A DNA stretch of 64,000 bases from Synechococcus sp. CB0101 (GTDB lineage: Bacteria; Cyanobacteriota; Cyanobacteriia; PCC-6307; Cyanobiaceae): contig NZ_CP039373.1 of assembly GCF_000179235.2 (NCBI RefSeq), positions 682,032 through 746,031 on the forward strand, written 5' to 3'. The notes beneath the pieces were generated by a model, which saw only the letters and a list, made by a program, of their open reading frames with translations, had not been told where the DNA came from and made no database searches. Position numbers and translations under genes: made by a program. Below, one piece after another: positions 48,087 to 57,672 of this stretch. Each line of letters opens with the position of its first letter. The first letter of the stretch is position 1.

Positions 48087-48338
48087 ATGAAGCAGCCCAC
48101 GGTTCGGTGGGTGGCTGCCTGTGCATGTCTGGGGCTCTCACTTGGAATCAGCGCACCCGCCCTGGCTCAGCGGGTGGTGCCCAAGATCGGCAACATTTGC
48201 CCGCTGGGTTACGTGGACACCTTCAACGGCAAGTGCTCCACGCTCGGCTTGATGAGTTACACGTTGCAGCCCACCAACGGCCAGGCCTGCCCATCGGGCT
48301 GGATGAATGTGGGCGGTGGCTACTGCCGCGAAAAATGA
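48087..48338 (+). CDS. Small secreted Cys-rich protein, unknown
   Basis: The 83-residue precursor has a signal peptide (about 1-27, ending PALA) and a mature region with four Cys (GNICPLG, GKCSTLG, GQACPSG, GYCRE), likely two disulfides. The CPLGY / CPSGW repeats suggest a duplicated small motif. ATG at 48087 fits the signal peptide; an upstream GTG (48048) would add 13 residues. The stop overlaps the start of the next gene (ATGA), so translation is coupled with the DCC-family protein. Confidence 0.7.
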   Translation: MKQPTVRWVAACACLGLSLGISAPALAQRVVPKIGNICPLGYVDTFNGKCSTLGLMSYTLQPTNGQACPSGWMNVGGGYCREK

Positions 48339-48769
48339 GCGCCCCCCAACAACCAGCCCTCACGTTGCTGTACGACGGCGGCTGTCCGCTCTGCGTGCGG
48401 GAAGTGACCTTCCTGAAGCAGCGCGACCAGCGCCTGCACCCCAGTAGCCCGCGTTTGGCGTTTGTCGATATCGACGCTGCGGACTACGACCCGAACCATC
48501 ACGGGGGCATCACCTACCGCGAAGCGATGGGGCGGATTCACGCCATCGAAGCCGACGGCACGGTGCTGCGAGATGTGGAGGTGTTTCGCGCGGCCTACCG
48601 GTTGATCCAGCTGGGTTGGCTCTACGCACCCAGCGGCTGGCCTGTGCTGCGCGGGATCGCCGATGGGCTCTACGGCCTGTGGGCGCGCTGGCGCCTGCCG
48701 CTAACGCGCCGCCCGAATCTGGATCAGCTCTGCAGCTGTCGATCAGAAGCGCCGCCGCATCATTCGTGA
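48335..48769 (+). CDS. DCC-family thiol-disulfide oxidoreductase-like protein (DUF393)
   Basis: The 144-residue protein has the family hallmark LLYDGGCPLCVREV (CxxC preceded by YDG) and then FVDIDAADYDP, both typical of DUF393. The thioredoxin-like fold with CPLC suggests redox activity, but no substrate is known. Its gene is coupled to the secreted Cys-rich protein upstream, so it might help form its disulfides (inference). The last 27 bases overlap the convergent DUF2721 gene. Confidence 0.88.
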   Translation: MSAPQQPALTLLYDGGCPLCVREVTFLKQRDQRLHPSSPRLAFVDIDAADYDPNHHGGITYREAMGRIHAIEADGTVLRDVEVFRAAYRLIQLGWLYAPSGWPVLRGIADGLYGLWARWRLPLTRRPNLDQLCSCRSEAPPHHS

Positions 48770-49132
48770 TGCCATGCGGGTATCCATCAGCAACAGCAAC
48801 AGACCGGCGATCAATGTGAGCATCGCCAATACGAACAGCGGCACCACAATTGCGGCCAGATCGAGCACCGTAATGGCGCTGATGAAAGTGATCGCCACCA
48901 CGCTCGACACAAGCACGCCGGTCACACTGACGCACTCGATCGCTCGCGACAGCAGCCCCATGCGCTTGCGCAGCAGGAGTAATTCCTGGCTATCTGCACT
49001 CGGACCCCTTGGATCCCTCGATCGATCCAACACCCTTGCCAAACGATTGCTGATCACGCCCAGCACACCGGCAATGGCCGTGAGCAAAAACACCGGCGCC
49101 ACCGACAGCTGAATCGCCTTCGCCAGACCCAT
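48743..49132 (-). CDS. DUF2721 membrane protein
   Basis: The 129-residue protein has three hydrophobic helices and the DUF2721 pattern: QLSVAPVFLLTAIAGVLGVISNRLARVLDRSR with a basic loop, then RKRMGLLSRAIECVSV. The function is unknown. The frame extends to 49204, but the ATG at 49132 begins the conserved part. It is convergent with the DCC-family gene (27-base overlap) and divergent from the OsmC gene. Confidence 0.85.
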   Translation of the reverse strand: MGLAKAIQLSVAPVFLLTAIAGVLGVISNRLARVLDRSRDPRGPSADSQELLLLRKRMGLLSRAIECVSVTGVLVSSVVAITFISAITVLDLAAIVVPLFVLAMLTLIAGLLLLLMDTRMASRMMRRRF

Positions 49133-49256
49133 CACCGGCGCTCCGGGGTGGGGCGCTGCAATCAGGGCGAACACGGGCACAACAGATCTTTCGCAGACCA
49201 ACACTCAAGCGAAGCGAGGCAGAACTGCCAAGCTGCCCGCAGCGACCGCCCGGGCG

Positions 49257-49658
49257 ATGACGTTGATCGAGAGCCGGTATCAGGGACAGCTCCGCTGCCT
49301 GGCCCAACACGGGCCATCGGGCACAGAACTCGAAACCGATGCCCCCACCGACAACCAGGGCAAAGGCGAGCGTTTTTCCCCCACCGACTTGGTGGCCACC
49401 GCCTTAAGCACCTGCATCCTCACGATCATGGGGATCGTGGCGGAACGCCATGGCTGGGATCTCACCGGCACCGACGCCAAGGTGGAGAAAACGATGACCA
49501 GCGAAGCCCCGCGGCGCATCGCCCAACTCAGCGTGTGGATCCAGCTGCCGGCCCACCTGGATGAGCAACAGCGCGCCGTGCTGATGCGGGCCGGTGAGCA
49601 ATGCCCAGTGAAACGCAGCCTCGAGGGAGCTGTGCCGATGGAGCTGCATTGGAACTGA
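49257..49658 (+). CDS. OsmC-family peroxiredoxin-like protein
   Basis: The 133-residue protein has both redox Cys of the OsmC/Ohr superfamily: ALSTCILTIMG (Cys53) and GEQCPVKRS near residue 116. OsmC proteins reduce organic hydroperoxides or related compounds in the cytosol. The short YjfV/YhfA-like length suggests the OsmC-like rather than Ohr branch. ATG at 49257. Its stop shares a base with the next start (TGATG). Confidence 0.9.
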   Translation: MTLIESRYQGQLRCLAQHGPSGTELETDAPTDNQGKGERFSPTDLVATALSTCILTIMGIVAERHGWDLTGTDAKVEKTMTSEAPRRIAQLSVWIQLPAHLDEQQRAVLMRAGEQCPVKRSLEGAVPMELHWN

Positions 49659-51190
49659 TGAGCCGCAACACCTCCACCACCTGGGAGCGGCTGCGCGCCC
49701 ATCTGCACACCACGCAGCTGATCGGCGGCATCCACAGCAGCCTCTACTTCGATCAGAACACGGTGATGCCAGCAGCTGCCGCGGGCTGGCGCGGTGAACA
49801 GCTGGCCCTGCTGGCGCAACAGCTGCATGAACGGCAGACCAGCGCGGCCTACCAAGACTTGCTGGCCAGCGCCGAGCAGGAGCTGACGCCTGAAGCGCCC
49901 GCCGAACAACGCCACAACCTGCGCTTGCTGCAACGGGAGCTTGCACGCCAAAGCCGGCTCGACCCTGCACTGGTCGGTGCGATCGCCCAGGCCCAGGCGG
50001 AGGGATACAGCCGTTGGCAGGAAGCCAAGCGCAGCAACGATTTCGCGTTGTTTGCCCCGGCGCTGCAGCAGTTGATCGCGCTGCGACTGGAGCAAGCCGA
50101 GCAGCTGGCCCCCGTGGAAGCGCAGGCCGATGGAACGCCGCGCAGTGCCTGGGAAATCCTGGCCCAACCCTTCGAGCCCGACATCAGCAAAGAGCAATTG
50201 GCGGCCTTGCTGGTGCCCCTGCGAGATCTGCTGCCGCCGTTGCTGGAGCGGGCCCGCAGCTTGCCATCAGCCAGCAACGAAGCCTGGGATCTGAGCGAAG
50301 CCGAACAAGACAGCCTCTGCGCCGAGTTGCTCCAGGGCTGGGGCTACAACGCGGAGCGCTGCCACCGGGCCCGCTCCCCGCATCCGTTTTCCTGCACCCT
50401 CGGCCCCGACGACTTCCGCATCACCACCCGCGTGGTGGAGGGGCAACCGTTTTCCGCTTTTCTGGCGACGGCCCATGAGTGGGGCCACAGCCTGTATGAA
50501 CAGGGCCTACCCCGCAGCGGCGAGCACTGGTTCCCCTGGCCCCTCGGGGAAGCCACCTCCATGGCCGTGCATGAAAGCCAGAGCCTCTTCTACGAAAACC
50601 GACTCGGCCGCAGCCAGGCCCTGGCGCGGCGCTGGCACCCGCGCTTCAAGGCAGCGCTGGGCCGCGATGTGTGGGGTAGCCCACAGGCCTTCTGGCGGGA
50701 CCTCAATCCAATCCGGGCCGGGCTGACGCGGGTGGAGGCTGATGAGGTGAGCTATGGCTTGCACGTGCTGCTGCGCTACGAGCTCGAGCTGGCCCTGGTG
50801 GAGGGCGGCATGCCCGTGGCTGAGCTCCCGCAGGCCTGGAACCGAGGTATGCAGGACCTTCTCGGGGTCACGCCCGCCAACGACGCCGAAGGCTGTCTCC
50901 AAGACGTGCACTGGAGCGAGGGCCTGTTCGGCTACTTCCCCTCCTATGCCCTGGGCCATCTGATCAGCGCCCAGCTCAGCGAGACCCTGGAGCAGGAACT
51001 GGGGCCGATCGAAGCGCTCCTGGAGGCCGGCCGTGATGGCGATCTTGGCCAATGGCTGCAGCAGCGGGTCTACCCGCTGGGCCGAAGCGTGAACGCCGCT
51101 GAGCTGGTGGAACAGGTGAGCGGTCACCCTTTGAGCCCTGAGCCCTTTGAGCGCTACCTGCGCCAGAAGCTGGAGCGGCTGGCGCGCTGA
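49658..51190 (+). CDS. Carboxypeptidase Taq, M32 family
   Basis: The 510-residue zinc carboxypeptidase has the HExxH motif in ATAHEWGHSLYEQG near residue 270 and the downstream Glu in AVHESQSLFYENR. The C-terminal LFGYFPSYALGHLISAQL is characteristic of M32 enzymes. It removes C-terminal residues in the cytosol. The start ATG at 49658 is coupled with the OsmC gene stop, so I reject the longer frame. Confidence 0.95.
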   Translation: MSRNTSTTWERLRAHLHTTQLIGGIHSSLYFDQNTVMPAAAAGWRGEQLALLAQQLHERQTSAAYQDLLASAEQELTPEAPAEQRHNLRLLQRELARQSRLDPALVGAIAQAQAEGYSRWQEAKRSNDFALFAPALQQLIALRLEQAEQLAPVEAQADGTPRSAWEILAQPFEPDISKEQLAALLVPLRDLLPPLLERARSLPSASNEAWDLSEAEQDSLCAELLQGWGYNAERCHRARSPHPFSCTLGPDDFRITTRVVEGQPFSAFLATAHEWGHSLYEQGLPRSGEHWFPWPLGEATSMAVHESQSLFYENRLGRSQALARRWHPRFKAALGRDVWGSPQAFWRDLNPIRAGLTRVEADEVSYGLHVLLRYELELALVEGGMPVAELPQAWNRGMQDLLGVTPANDAEGCLQDVHWSEGLFGYFPSYALGHLISAQLSETLEQELGPIEALLEAGRDGDLGQWLQQRVYPLGRSVNAAELVEQVSGHPLSPEPFERYLRQKLERLAR

Positions 51191-51234
51191 GCGCCATCCG
51201 TAGGATGCCGCCCACATCCCTTGCCGCTGCCCTG

Positions 51235-51822
51235 ATGGCGAACATCGACCACGCCCCGAGCCGCACGATGCTCAACCTGCTGCACGTGCTGCCGGCCTTC
51301 GCCGATGAAGCCGAGCTGCGCCTCAACACGATCGTGGAGCTCAACAGCAACACGATCAATAAGTACGAGCTGATCACCGAAACCGGTCACCTCAAGCTCG
51401 ATCGCGTGGGCTACTCCTCGCTGGCCTACCCGTTTGCCTACGGCTGCATTCCCCGCACCTGGGACGAAGACGGCGACCCCCTCGACATCGAGATCGTGGG
51501 TGTGACCGAGCCCCTGGTGCCCGGCTCCCTGGTGGAAGCCCGCATCATCGGCATCATGAAATTCGACGACGGCGGCGAAGTCGACGACAAGGTGATCGCC
51601 GTGATCGCCGATGACAAGCGCATGGATCACATCACCAGCTACACCCAGCTGGGTGACCATTGGCTGAAGGAAACCCAGTACTACTGGGAGCACTACAAGG
51701 ATCTGAAGAAGCCTGGCACCTGCCGCGTGAACGGCTTCTTCGATTCCGCCGAAGCCGTGAAGATCATCAAGGAGTGCGAGGCCCGCTACATGGAAGTCAT
51801 CGCCCCCAAGCTGGTCAACTGA
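51235..51822 (+). CDS. ppa: Inorganic pyrophosphatase
   Basis: The 195-residue family I enzyme hydrolyses pyrophosphate. Its signature DEDGDPLDIEIVG, with the Mg-binding Asp residues, lies near residue 80, and KYELITETGHLKLDR near 41 has the active-site Lys and Arg. The length is close to the cyanobacterial norm (about 170-200). ATG at 51235 is preferred over an earlier frame start. The 3' end overlaps the convergent ClC gene by 37 bases. Confidence 0.96.
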   Translation: MANIDHAPSRTMLNLLHVLPAFADEAELRLNTIVELNSNTINKYELITETGHLKLDRVGYSSLAYPFAYGCIPRTWDEDGDPLDIEIVGVTEPLVPGSLVEARIIGIMKFDDGGEVDDKVIAVIADDKRMDHITSYTQLGDHWLKETQYYWEHYKDLKKPGTCRVNGFFDSAEAVKIIKECEARYMEVIAPKLVN

Positions 51823-53693
51823 GCGCTGGAGCGCGCCAGGGCGCGGGCCATGCCATCACGGCTGGCCAGCCCCTGGAGCGCTGATAACGGCAGGCCCGTG
51901 CTTGGAATACCAACCGGTAACTTCGGCAGGGCCTGATCATCGAGTGCAAACACCGGCACCTGCCGCAGGCCATTGGGCTGGAGTTGATCCTCCAGCTGGC
52001 AGAGATTGGCCTCCGCACACAGCCACAACAAATCGGAACGGCGGCAATCGCGCAGCGGTTGATGGCTGAGCCCCGCTGAGATCGGCCGCTGCAGATCCTC
52101 GAGGGTGACGAGCGCCATCACCCAGCCGCCCTCTTCCACCACCAGGCAGTGGCCGTGGGCATCGAGCAGCTGCTCCAAGGCCGCCGCCGCTGAGGTGGAT
52201 CCATCCAGCACCAGCGGCGACTCAGGCTCAAGAGCGTCCACCACAGCGATGGAGGCCAGGCGGGCTCGCCGCTGCTCCTCCGGTAGATCGGGGCCGAGCA
52301 AGCCTGGATCGGCCATGCCCTTCCAGCGCTCCACCAGCAGCGCACTCAAACCAGCGGCTGCCATCAACGGCAGCACGATGCGGATGTCGTGGGTGAGCTC
52401 AAACAGCAGCAACAGGGCTGTGAGCGGGGCGCGAGCGCTGCCCGCCAACACCGCAGCCATGCCCACCATGGCGTAGGCAGGTGGTTCGGCCACCGCCAGC
52501 TGCAACCCGCCCTCGCCGAGCAGCTGGCCATAGACATTGCCGAGCACCGCACCGAGAAACAGCGAGGGCGCAAAGCCGCCGCCCACAAAACCCGAGGCAC
52601 TGCTGAGGCCTGTGGCGAGCAACTTCACCACCAGCAAGCCGAGCAGGCTCAGCAAAGCGATGCCACCATCGCGGCCCAGAAGGGCCCCGATCGTGTCGTA
52701 GCCCACCCCCAGAACCTGGGGAAAGCCAAGGGCCAGCAGACCGACGGCCAGCCCTCCCAGACCGGTGACCACCCAGGCCGGCAGCCGCTGCAGCTGGCGT
52801 TGCACCCGCTCGCTGCGGCCAGCCGAGAGCAAATTGAGCAGCGCCAGCGACATGCCGCTGGCGAGCAGCCCCAAGCCGAGATACAGGGGCAGCTCGAGCG
52901 GTGAGCGCACCTCATAGGCCGGGAGCCGGAAGATCGGCTCATCCCCCAGCGAGAGCTGGGTGACCAGCGACGACGCCACAGCAGCCACCAACACCGCCCG
53001 CACGCTGGGGCGACCGGGGATGGTGCTGTAGCTCCCTTCAAAGGCAAAAAACAAGCCGGCGATCGGCGCCTTGAAGCCCGCCGCCAAACCTGCAGCGACA
53101 CCGGCTGCCACCAGAGCTTTCTGCGAGTCCGGCGACAGGCCGCCCTTGCCAGCCACCCACAGGCCAATGTTGCCGCCGCTCTCCACACTTGGACCTTCCG
53201 GGCCCAGGGAGGCACCACTGCCCAGGCTGAGGGAGGCGGCCAGCAATCGCACAAACGGCGGCTTTGGCGCCGCCTGCACACTCCCATCGGCCATGGCCAT
53301 CAGACTCGGCAGGCTGGGGCCTAGATCACGGGTCCATTGGCGCAACGCTCCAACGGCCACGCCACCGAGCAGCGGCACCAACACCACCGGCCAGGCGGAC
53401 AGCCACAGGGGCAGGGGATCGCCTGGCAGGGGAATGGGATCGGGTGGCGGCGGAGGCGGCGGCAAGAAGGCCAGACCGCCCAAACCGATCTGCAACAACG
53501 CCCCCAAAGGGGTGCCGGGAGCGGCCGTCGGCTCCGGCAACGGGGGCGGTTCGGGGGGCGCGGCTCGGAACAGGCCGATCAGCCCCTCCACCACCGGGCC
53601 ATAGAGAAAGTTGTTGATGAAGCCCAGCAGGAAGTGGAAGCCCACCACCGCCAAACCGGTCAGCCCGCCAACCAGAGCAGCCCAGGCCAGCAA
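51786..53693 (-). CDS. ClC-family chloride channel/antiporter with C-terminal CBS pair
   Basis: About 635 residues with some 10-12 membrane helices and a C-terminal CBS-type region (about 510-620). ClC landmarks are GSGASLGPEGPS (gating Glu within the GxEGP loop) and GFVGGGFAPSLFLGAVLG (selectivity region). A proline-rich stretch of about 55 residues (PEPPPLPEPTAAPGTPLG through LPPPPPPPDPIP) interrupts the first helices, unusual for the family. No ATG is available after the hemC stop. TTG at 53693 is the first start that does not overlap hemC; earlier ones overlap it. Confidence 0.88.
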   Translation of the reverse strand: MLAWAALVGGLTGLAVVGFHFLLGFINNFLYGPVVEGLIGLFRAAPPEPPPLPEPTAAPGTPLGALLQIGLGGLAFLPPPPPPPDPIPLPGDPLPLWLSAWPVVLVPLLGGVAVGALRQWTRDLGPSLPSLMAMADGSVQAAPKPPFVRLLAASLSLGSGASLGPEGPSVESGGNIGLWVAGKGGLSPDSQKALVAAGVAAGLAAGFKAPIAGLFFAFEGSYSTIPGRPSVRAVLVAAVASSLVTQLSLGDEPIFRLPAYEVRSPLELPLYLGLGLLASGMSLALLNLLSAGRSERVQRQLQRLPAWVVTGLGGLAVGLLALGFPQVLGVGYDTIGALLGRDGGIALLSLLGLLVVKLLATGLSSASGFVGGGFAPSLFLGAVLGNVYGQLLGEGGLQLAVAEPPAYAMVGMAAVLAGSARAPLTALLLLFELTHDIRIVLPLMAAAGLSALLVERWKGMADPGLLGPDLPEEQRRARLASIAVVDALEPESPLVLDGSTSAAAALEQLLDAHGHCLVVEEGGWVMALVTLEDLQRPISAGLSHQPLRDCRRSDLLWLCAEANLCQLEDQLQPNGLRQVPVFALDDQALPKLPVGIPSTGLPLSALQGLASRDGMARALARSSAQLTSLGAMTSM

Positions 53694-53760
53694 ACTCCAC
53701 TGAAAGGGAAGCGAGCGGGCTTCAACCGAGCCACTCGCGACCGAATCGGTGGGGCGTGTA

Positions 53761-54714
53761 TCAGGCCTCAGGCCGGACCGTGGCAAAGATCTCCTCCAGG
53801 ATCTCGCCGGCGCCCTGGGCCCGCAAGGCGTGCGCCAGAGCGATGCCGATGGCTTCGGGATCCTTTTGATCACCGCGGGCCTCATCACGGATCAGGCGCT
53901 GACCATCGAGGCTGGCCACCATGCCGGTGAGCACCAGCTCGTCGCCCTCGAAGCGGGTGTTCACACCGATGGGCACCTGGCAGCCTCCCTCGAGCTCCCG
54001 CAGGAAGGCACGCTCCGCCAGGCAACGGCGGGCCGTGGGCAGGTGCTCAAGCACTTTGATCTGCTCCAGCACCGCCGTATCACCCTCGCGGCACTCGATG
54101 CCAAGGGCACCCTGACCAACGGCATGCAGGGAGATGGAGGGATCGATCAGCTCATGGATGCGGTCGCCCAGACCGAGACGACCCAGACCAGCAGCGGCCA
54201 GGATCAAGCAATCGAACTCCCCGGAATCCAGCTTCTCGAGGCGGGTGATCACGTTGCCGCGCACGTCCTTGAAGGTGAGGTGCGGGAAGTGGTGGCGCAG
54301 CTGGGCCAAACGGCGCAGGGAGCTGGTGCCCACCACCGAGCCTTCCGGCAGGGTCGCCAGGGTCTTGTCCTTGTGCTTCTCGTGCACCACCAGGGCATCG
54401 GCGGGGTCTTCCCGCTCGGTGATGCAGCCGAGCATCAGACCCTCCGGCAGGTTGGTGGGCAGATCCTTGAGGCTGTGGACGGCGATATCGGCGCGGTCCA
54501 CCAGCATCTGAGCCTCGAGCTCCTTGGTGAACAGGCCCTTGTCACCGATCTTGGCGAGGGCCACATCCAGGATCTTGTCGCCCTGGGTGGCCATCGCCTC
54601 GATGGTGATCTCCAGGCCCTCGTGGGCCTTGGCCAGTTCATCGCGCACCCAGTGGGTCTGCACCATGGCCAGCTGGCTGCGGCGGGAGGCAATGCGCAGT
54701 TGGGAAGCGGCCAT
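53761..54714 (-). CDS. hemC: Hydroxymethylbilane synthase (porphobilinogen deaminase)
   Basis: The 317-residue enzyme builds the linear tetrapyrrole from four porphobilinogens. The N-terminal [18 protein letters not shown], the [13 protein letters not shown] segment with the catalytic Asp region, and the cofactor-binding Cys in [11 protein letters not shown] are all visible. Length is normal. The start ATG at 54714 is followed directly by conserved sequence. It lies on the minus strand upstream of the ClC gene and shares its pathway with hemE. Confidence 0.98.
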   Translation of the reverse strand: MAASQLRIASRRSQLAMVQTHWVRDELAKAHEGLEITIEAMATQGDKILDVALAKIGDKGLFTKELEAQMLVDRADIAVHSLKDLPTNLPEGLMLGCITEREDPADALVVHEKHKDKTLATLPEGSVVGTSSLRRLAQLRHHFPHLTFKDVRGNVITRLEKLDSGEFDCLILAAAGLGRLGLGDRIHELIDPSISLHAVGQGALGIECREGDTAVLEQIKVLEHLPTARRCLAERAFLRELEGGCQVPIGVNTRFEGDELVLTGMVASLDGQRLIRDEARGDQKDPEAIGIALAHALRAQGAGEILEEIFATVRPEA

Positions 54715-54822
54715 CGGAAGCAGAAGGAGGCAGCGCTAGGCCGCCGACGTACAGCCGGCAAGCCTAAAGATCGGTGTGCCTGGGCTGGTTGAGAACGGCC
54801 AAGTCGTGATCAGTCGTCGCGT

Positions 54823-55230
54823 TCAGGCGGCGAAGAGATCCAACGGCAGGGGGCCCCAGGTGTCTTCCGCCTCGGGATCCACAGGGCTGTGCCCCGTGAT
54901 CAGCACGCCTTGTCCCAGTCCGGTTTCGCGGCGCACCAGAAAACGGCCATTGTTCTGATTGGCTTTGAGGAACACCGGGCCCTCGATGCTGGCCAGGGCT
55001 TCACCAGCCGGATCAAGCTCATGAGCCGACCAGCCCAGGGCCGCCTCCAGAGCACGAAGTGCTTGAACAGCTGCGTCGGCCGACGGTGCCATCACGCCCA
55101 CGGTGAACCACTCACAGCGCTGCAGCCGCGGCAGCAAGGCCGCGCGCAGGCCTAGTGCCGCAGCCGTATCCAACTGGGGGGCCGTGCGCAAACCACGCAG
55201 GCTGTCGAGGGAAACCGAGGCGTCAGCCAT
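54823..55230 (-). CDS. DUF1824 family protein
   Basis: The 135-residue soluble protein ends with the family pattern GPVFLKANQNNGRFLVR and GLGQGVLITGHS, which I associate with cyanobacterial DUF1824. Function unknown. ATG at 55230 overlaps the stop of the PAP2 gene (eight bases), so it is co-translated with the lipid-glycan module upstream. A longer frame to 55308 is less likely. Confidence 0.82.
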   Translation of the reverse strand: MADASVSLDSLRGLRTAPQLDTAAALGLRAALLPRLQRCEWFTVGVMAPSADAAVQALRALEAALGWSAHELDPAGEALASIEGPVFLKANQNNGRFLVRRETGLGQGVLITGHSPVDPEAEDTWGPLPLDLFAA

Positions 55231-55909
55231 GGGGAGGTTGGGGCGAGGCAGGGCGGCAACGCTGCTCCCAGACGGTGAAGCCGGCCAGGCAGAAGCTGAG
55301 CCACACATACCCCACAGCGGCGCCAGCAGCGATATCGCTCAGCCAATGGGCACGGCAATACAGCGTGCTGAGCCACACCAAGGCCACCCAGCCGCTGGAG
55401 AACAGAAACAAAGGACGGCGCAACCGGGGGTAATGGGCTGAGAGCAGGCAGCAGGTGAGGAAATAGAACACCACCGATCCCGCGGCATGGCCGCTGGGAA
55501 AGCTGCGGCCGCTGATGTCCTCCAACAAACGTCCACTGGGCCGGCGCCGATCAAACAGCGGCTTGAGCCAGCGATCCACGATCAGCAAAATGCCGCTGGT
55601 GCCCACCACCAAACAGATCAGCTCGGCCCAGAAGCGTTTCAGCGCCAGAAAGATCAGCACCGCGAGCACCAGCACGGCGGTGAGGTGCACACCGCTCATC
55701 TGATACACCCGCAGCAGCAGTTCCCCGATCGGCTCAGGGATCAACCGATGCACCCCATCCAGCAGCTGCTCATCGAGGTGAGGATGGCGAAGCGCCCCCA
55801 ACTGAGGGCCGACCCACCCGAGCACCAGGGCCGTCACGACGGCAAAACCCAGCCGCCAGGGCCCAAGGGCTGCAAGCCAGTCGCGCAAGAGACGAAGCCA
55901 GGCCCTCAT
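55223..55909 (-). CDS. PAP2-family membrane phosphatase
   Basis: The 228-residue protein has about six helices and the three phosphatase motifs: KPLFDRRRPSG, FPSGHAAG and CRAHWLSDIAAG (the Arg and His of motif 3; the usual SR is CR). Such enzymes remove phosphate from undecaprenyl pyrophosphate, phosphatidate or similar lipids. The ATG overlaps the stop of the GT83 gene upstream (ATGA), so the two are coupled. The context suggests recycling of polyprenyl phosphate. Confidence 0.9.
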   Translation of the reverse strand: MRAWLRLLRDWLAALGPWRLGFAVVTALVLGWVGPQLGALRHPHLDEQLLDGVHRLIPEPIGELLLRVYQMSGVHLTAVLVLAVLIFLALKRFWAELICLVVGTSGILLIVDRWLKPLFDRRRPSGRLLEDISGRSFPSGHAAGSVVFYFLTCCLLSAHYPRLRRPLFLFSSGWVALVWLSTLYCRAHWLSDIAAGAAVGYVWLSFCLAGFTVWEQRCRPASPQPPHG

Positions 55910-57663
55910 CAGCTGGGCTCCAGTTGCTGCAGCCGCTCCACCGGCAGGCGCATCAGCCGATGGGCATCCTGGCGGCCCAAGGGTGTGCCATCACCAGGGC
56001 CAATGCCGAACTCCAGCAATTCCGCATCGCTCCCCAGCAACAGCACGCTGGTCGGTGGAGTGGAGCGTGCCGCTTGGCCGAGGCTGCGGGCTGCCTTCCG
56101 GGGAGAGTTCACAAACAGCACGGGCCGGCCGCTGTAAAACACCACGCTGTAGCGCTTGTAGCCCACCACCATCAGCGGCTCGCCCGGCTGCCCCTGCTCC
56201 GCCGCCAAGCGGGCAAGCGTGCGAATCGGGAGTTGCCGTTCACGGTCGATCAGGGGCACCAGAACGGGGATCACCAGAGCCAGCGCCGCCGCCAACCCGG
56301 CCGCATTGGGCAACCACACCCATTCCTGTCTGGCCCGGCAGAGCAGCAGCGCCATGGCGCCAGCTGCCAGCAGCAAAGGAATCCCCAACAACCAAGGCAA
56401 ACCGGAAGCCCGCAGGGCATCAGCAAAAGCTGGATAGGAGGGATCCGTTTCCAGCCAGCGAGGAGCGAGCACCGCTGCCACACCCATCAAGGCGAGCAGG
56501 CTTGCATTGCCCCAACCAGTGATCCGAAGACCAGCCCCCAACGCTGGGGAGGACGGCTGCAATGGCACAAACAGCAGGGTGACCAGCAGGCTCCCACCGG
56601 GCAATGCGGGCAGGATGTAACCCGGCAGCTTGGTGGCAGCAGCTGAGAAAAAGGCCACCATCAACACCAGCCAAAGCAGAGCCAACAGGGGGAGGTCTTC
56701 ACCTTCCGGTGTGCGGCGCCAAACCTGCAACCGCCAAAACCGCAATCGCGCTGCTGCCACCGGCAGATACAACGACCAGGGGAGCAAGAGCAGCACCACC
56801 CAGGGCAGGTAGAACCAAGGCGGGCCTGGGTGGTCGTAAATCACCGAGGTGAAGCGTTCCAGGTTGCTGAAACCCAGAAAGCGCCCGAGAAATTCACTGC
56901 CATTGGCAGCCGTAGCCAGGCCGTACCAGGGGGCGGCTACGCCAAGAAAGAGAGCCACCAGAGCGAGCCAAGGTGTGCGGCGGAGCTCCTGGAGCAGCGT
57001 GCCCTTCAGAGCCCAGAACGCCAGCATCACCAGCCCTGGCAACAGCAGGCCCACAGGGCCTTTGGCCAACACCGCAATGCCGCAGAACACAGCCAGGGCC
57101 ACAAAACCCAGCGGGCGCTGCCAAGGCCGTTGAGCTGGAGCGGTATGCGCCAGCACGAAGCCGAGCAGGGCGAGGCTGATCCCGCTGGCCAGAAACATGT
57201 CGGTCACCGACGAACGCCCCCAGCCGATCCATCCCGGGCAGAGGGCCAACACGGTGCCGCCCAGCAGGGCACGGCCCAAGCGCCGGTGGAGGGCCTCGGC
57301 GGCCGGAGCAACCAGCAACAACACCGCAAACACGGCCAACACGGTGGCGCTCGCCGCCAGCGCAGCCGGCAGGCGGGCTGCCCATTCGCTCACGCCAAAC
57401 AGGCGGAAGCTGAGCCCCACCATCCAGTAGCCCCACACGGGGTAGTCGAAGAACAGCTCACCGTTCCAACGGGGGGTGATCCAATCCCCGCTCACCAGCA
57501 TCTGGCGAGGGATTTCGACAAACAATCCCTCGGTCTTGTCCATCAGGCCAAGCCCACCGAGCTGCTGCCCATACAGGCCAGCGCTTAGGGCCAAGAGAGC
57601 GAGCACAGCCAGCAGCAGGCTGCGACGAGCGTCCTGGTCAAGCCAGGCGTTGAAGCGTTGCAT
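55909..57663 (-). CDS. ArnT-like glycosyltransferase (GT83, PMT superfamily)
   Basis: The 584-residue protein has about 11-13 membrane spans and the N-terminal periplasmic loop with an acidic pair (LMDKTEGLFVEIPRQML), the site where PMT/ArnT-type enzymes use a lipid-linked sugar. GRSSVTDMFLASG near 160 and KLPGYILPALPG near 350 are typical. Enzymes of this class move a sugar from a polyprenyl phosphate to lipid A or to a protein. The acceptor here is unknown. It follows the GT2-GtrA gene by nine bases. Confidence 0.9.
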   Translation of the reverse strand: MQRFNAWLDQDARRSLLLAVLALLALSAGLYGQQLGGLGLMDKTEGLFVEIPRQMLVSGDWITPRWNGELFFDYPVWGYWMVGLSFRLFGVSEWAARLPAALAASATVLAVFAVLLLVAPAAEALHRRLGRALLGGTVLALCPGWIGWGRSSVTDMFLASGISLALLGFVLAHTAPAQRPWQRPLGFVALAVFCGIAVLAKGPVGLLLPGLVMLAFWALKGTLLQELRRTPWLALVALFLGVAAPWYGLATAANGSEFLGRFLGFSNLERFTSVIYDHPGPPWFYLPWVVLLLLPWSLYLPVAAARLRFWRLQVWRRTPEGEDLPLLALLWLVLMVAFFSAAATKLPGYILPALPGGSLLVTLLFVPLQPSSPALGAGLRITGWGNASLLALMGVAAVLAPRWLETDPSYPAFADALRASGLPWLLGIPLLLAAGAMALLLCRARQEWVWLPNAAGLAAALALVIPVLVPLIDRERQLPIRTLARLAAEQGQPGEPLMVVGYKRYSVVFYSGRPVLFVNSPRKAARSLGQAARSTPPTSVLLLGSDAELLEFGIGPGDGTPLGRQDAHRLMRLPVERLQQLEPS

Positions 57664-57672
57664 GCCGAAAAA

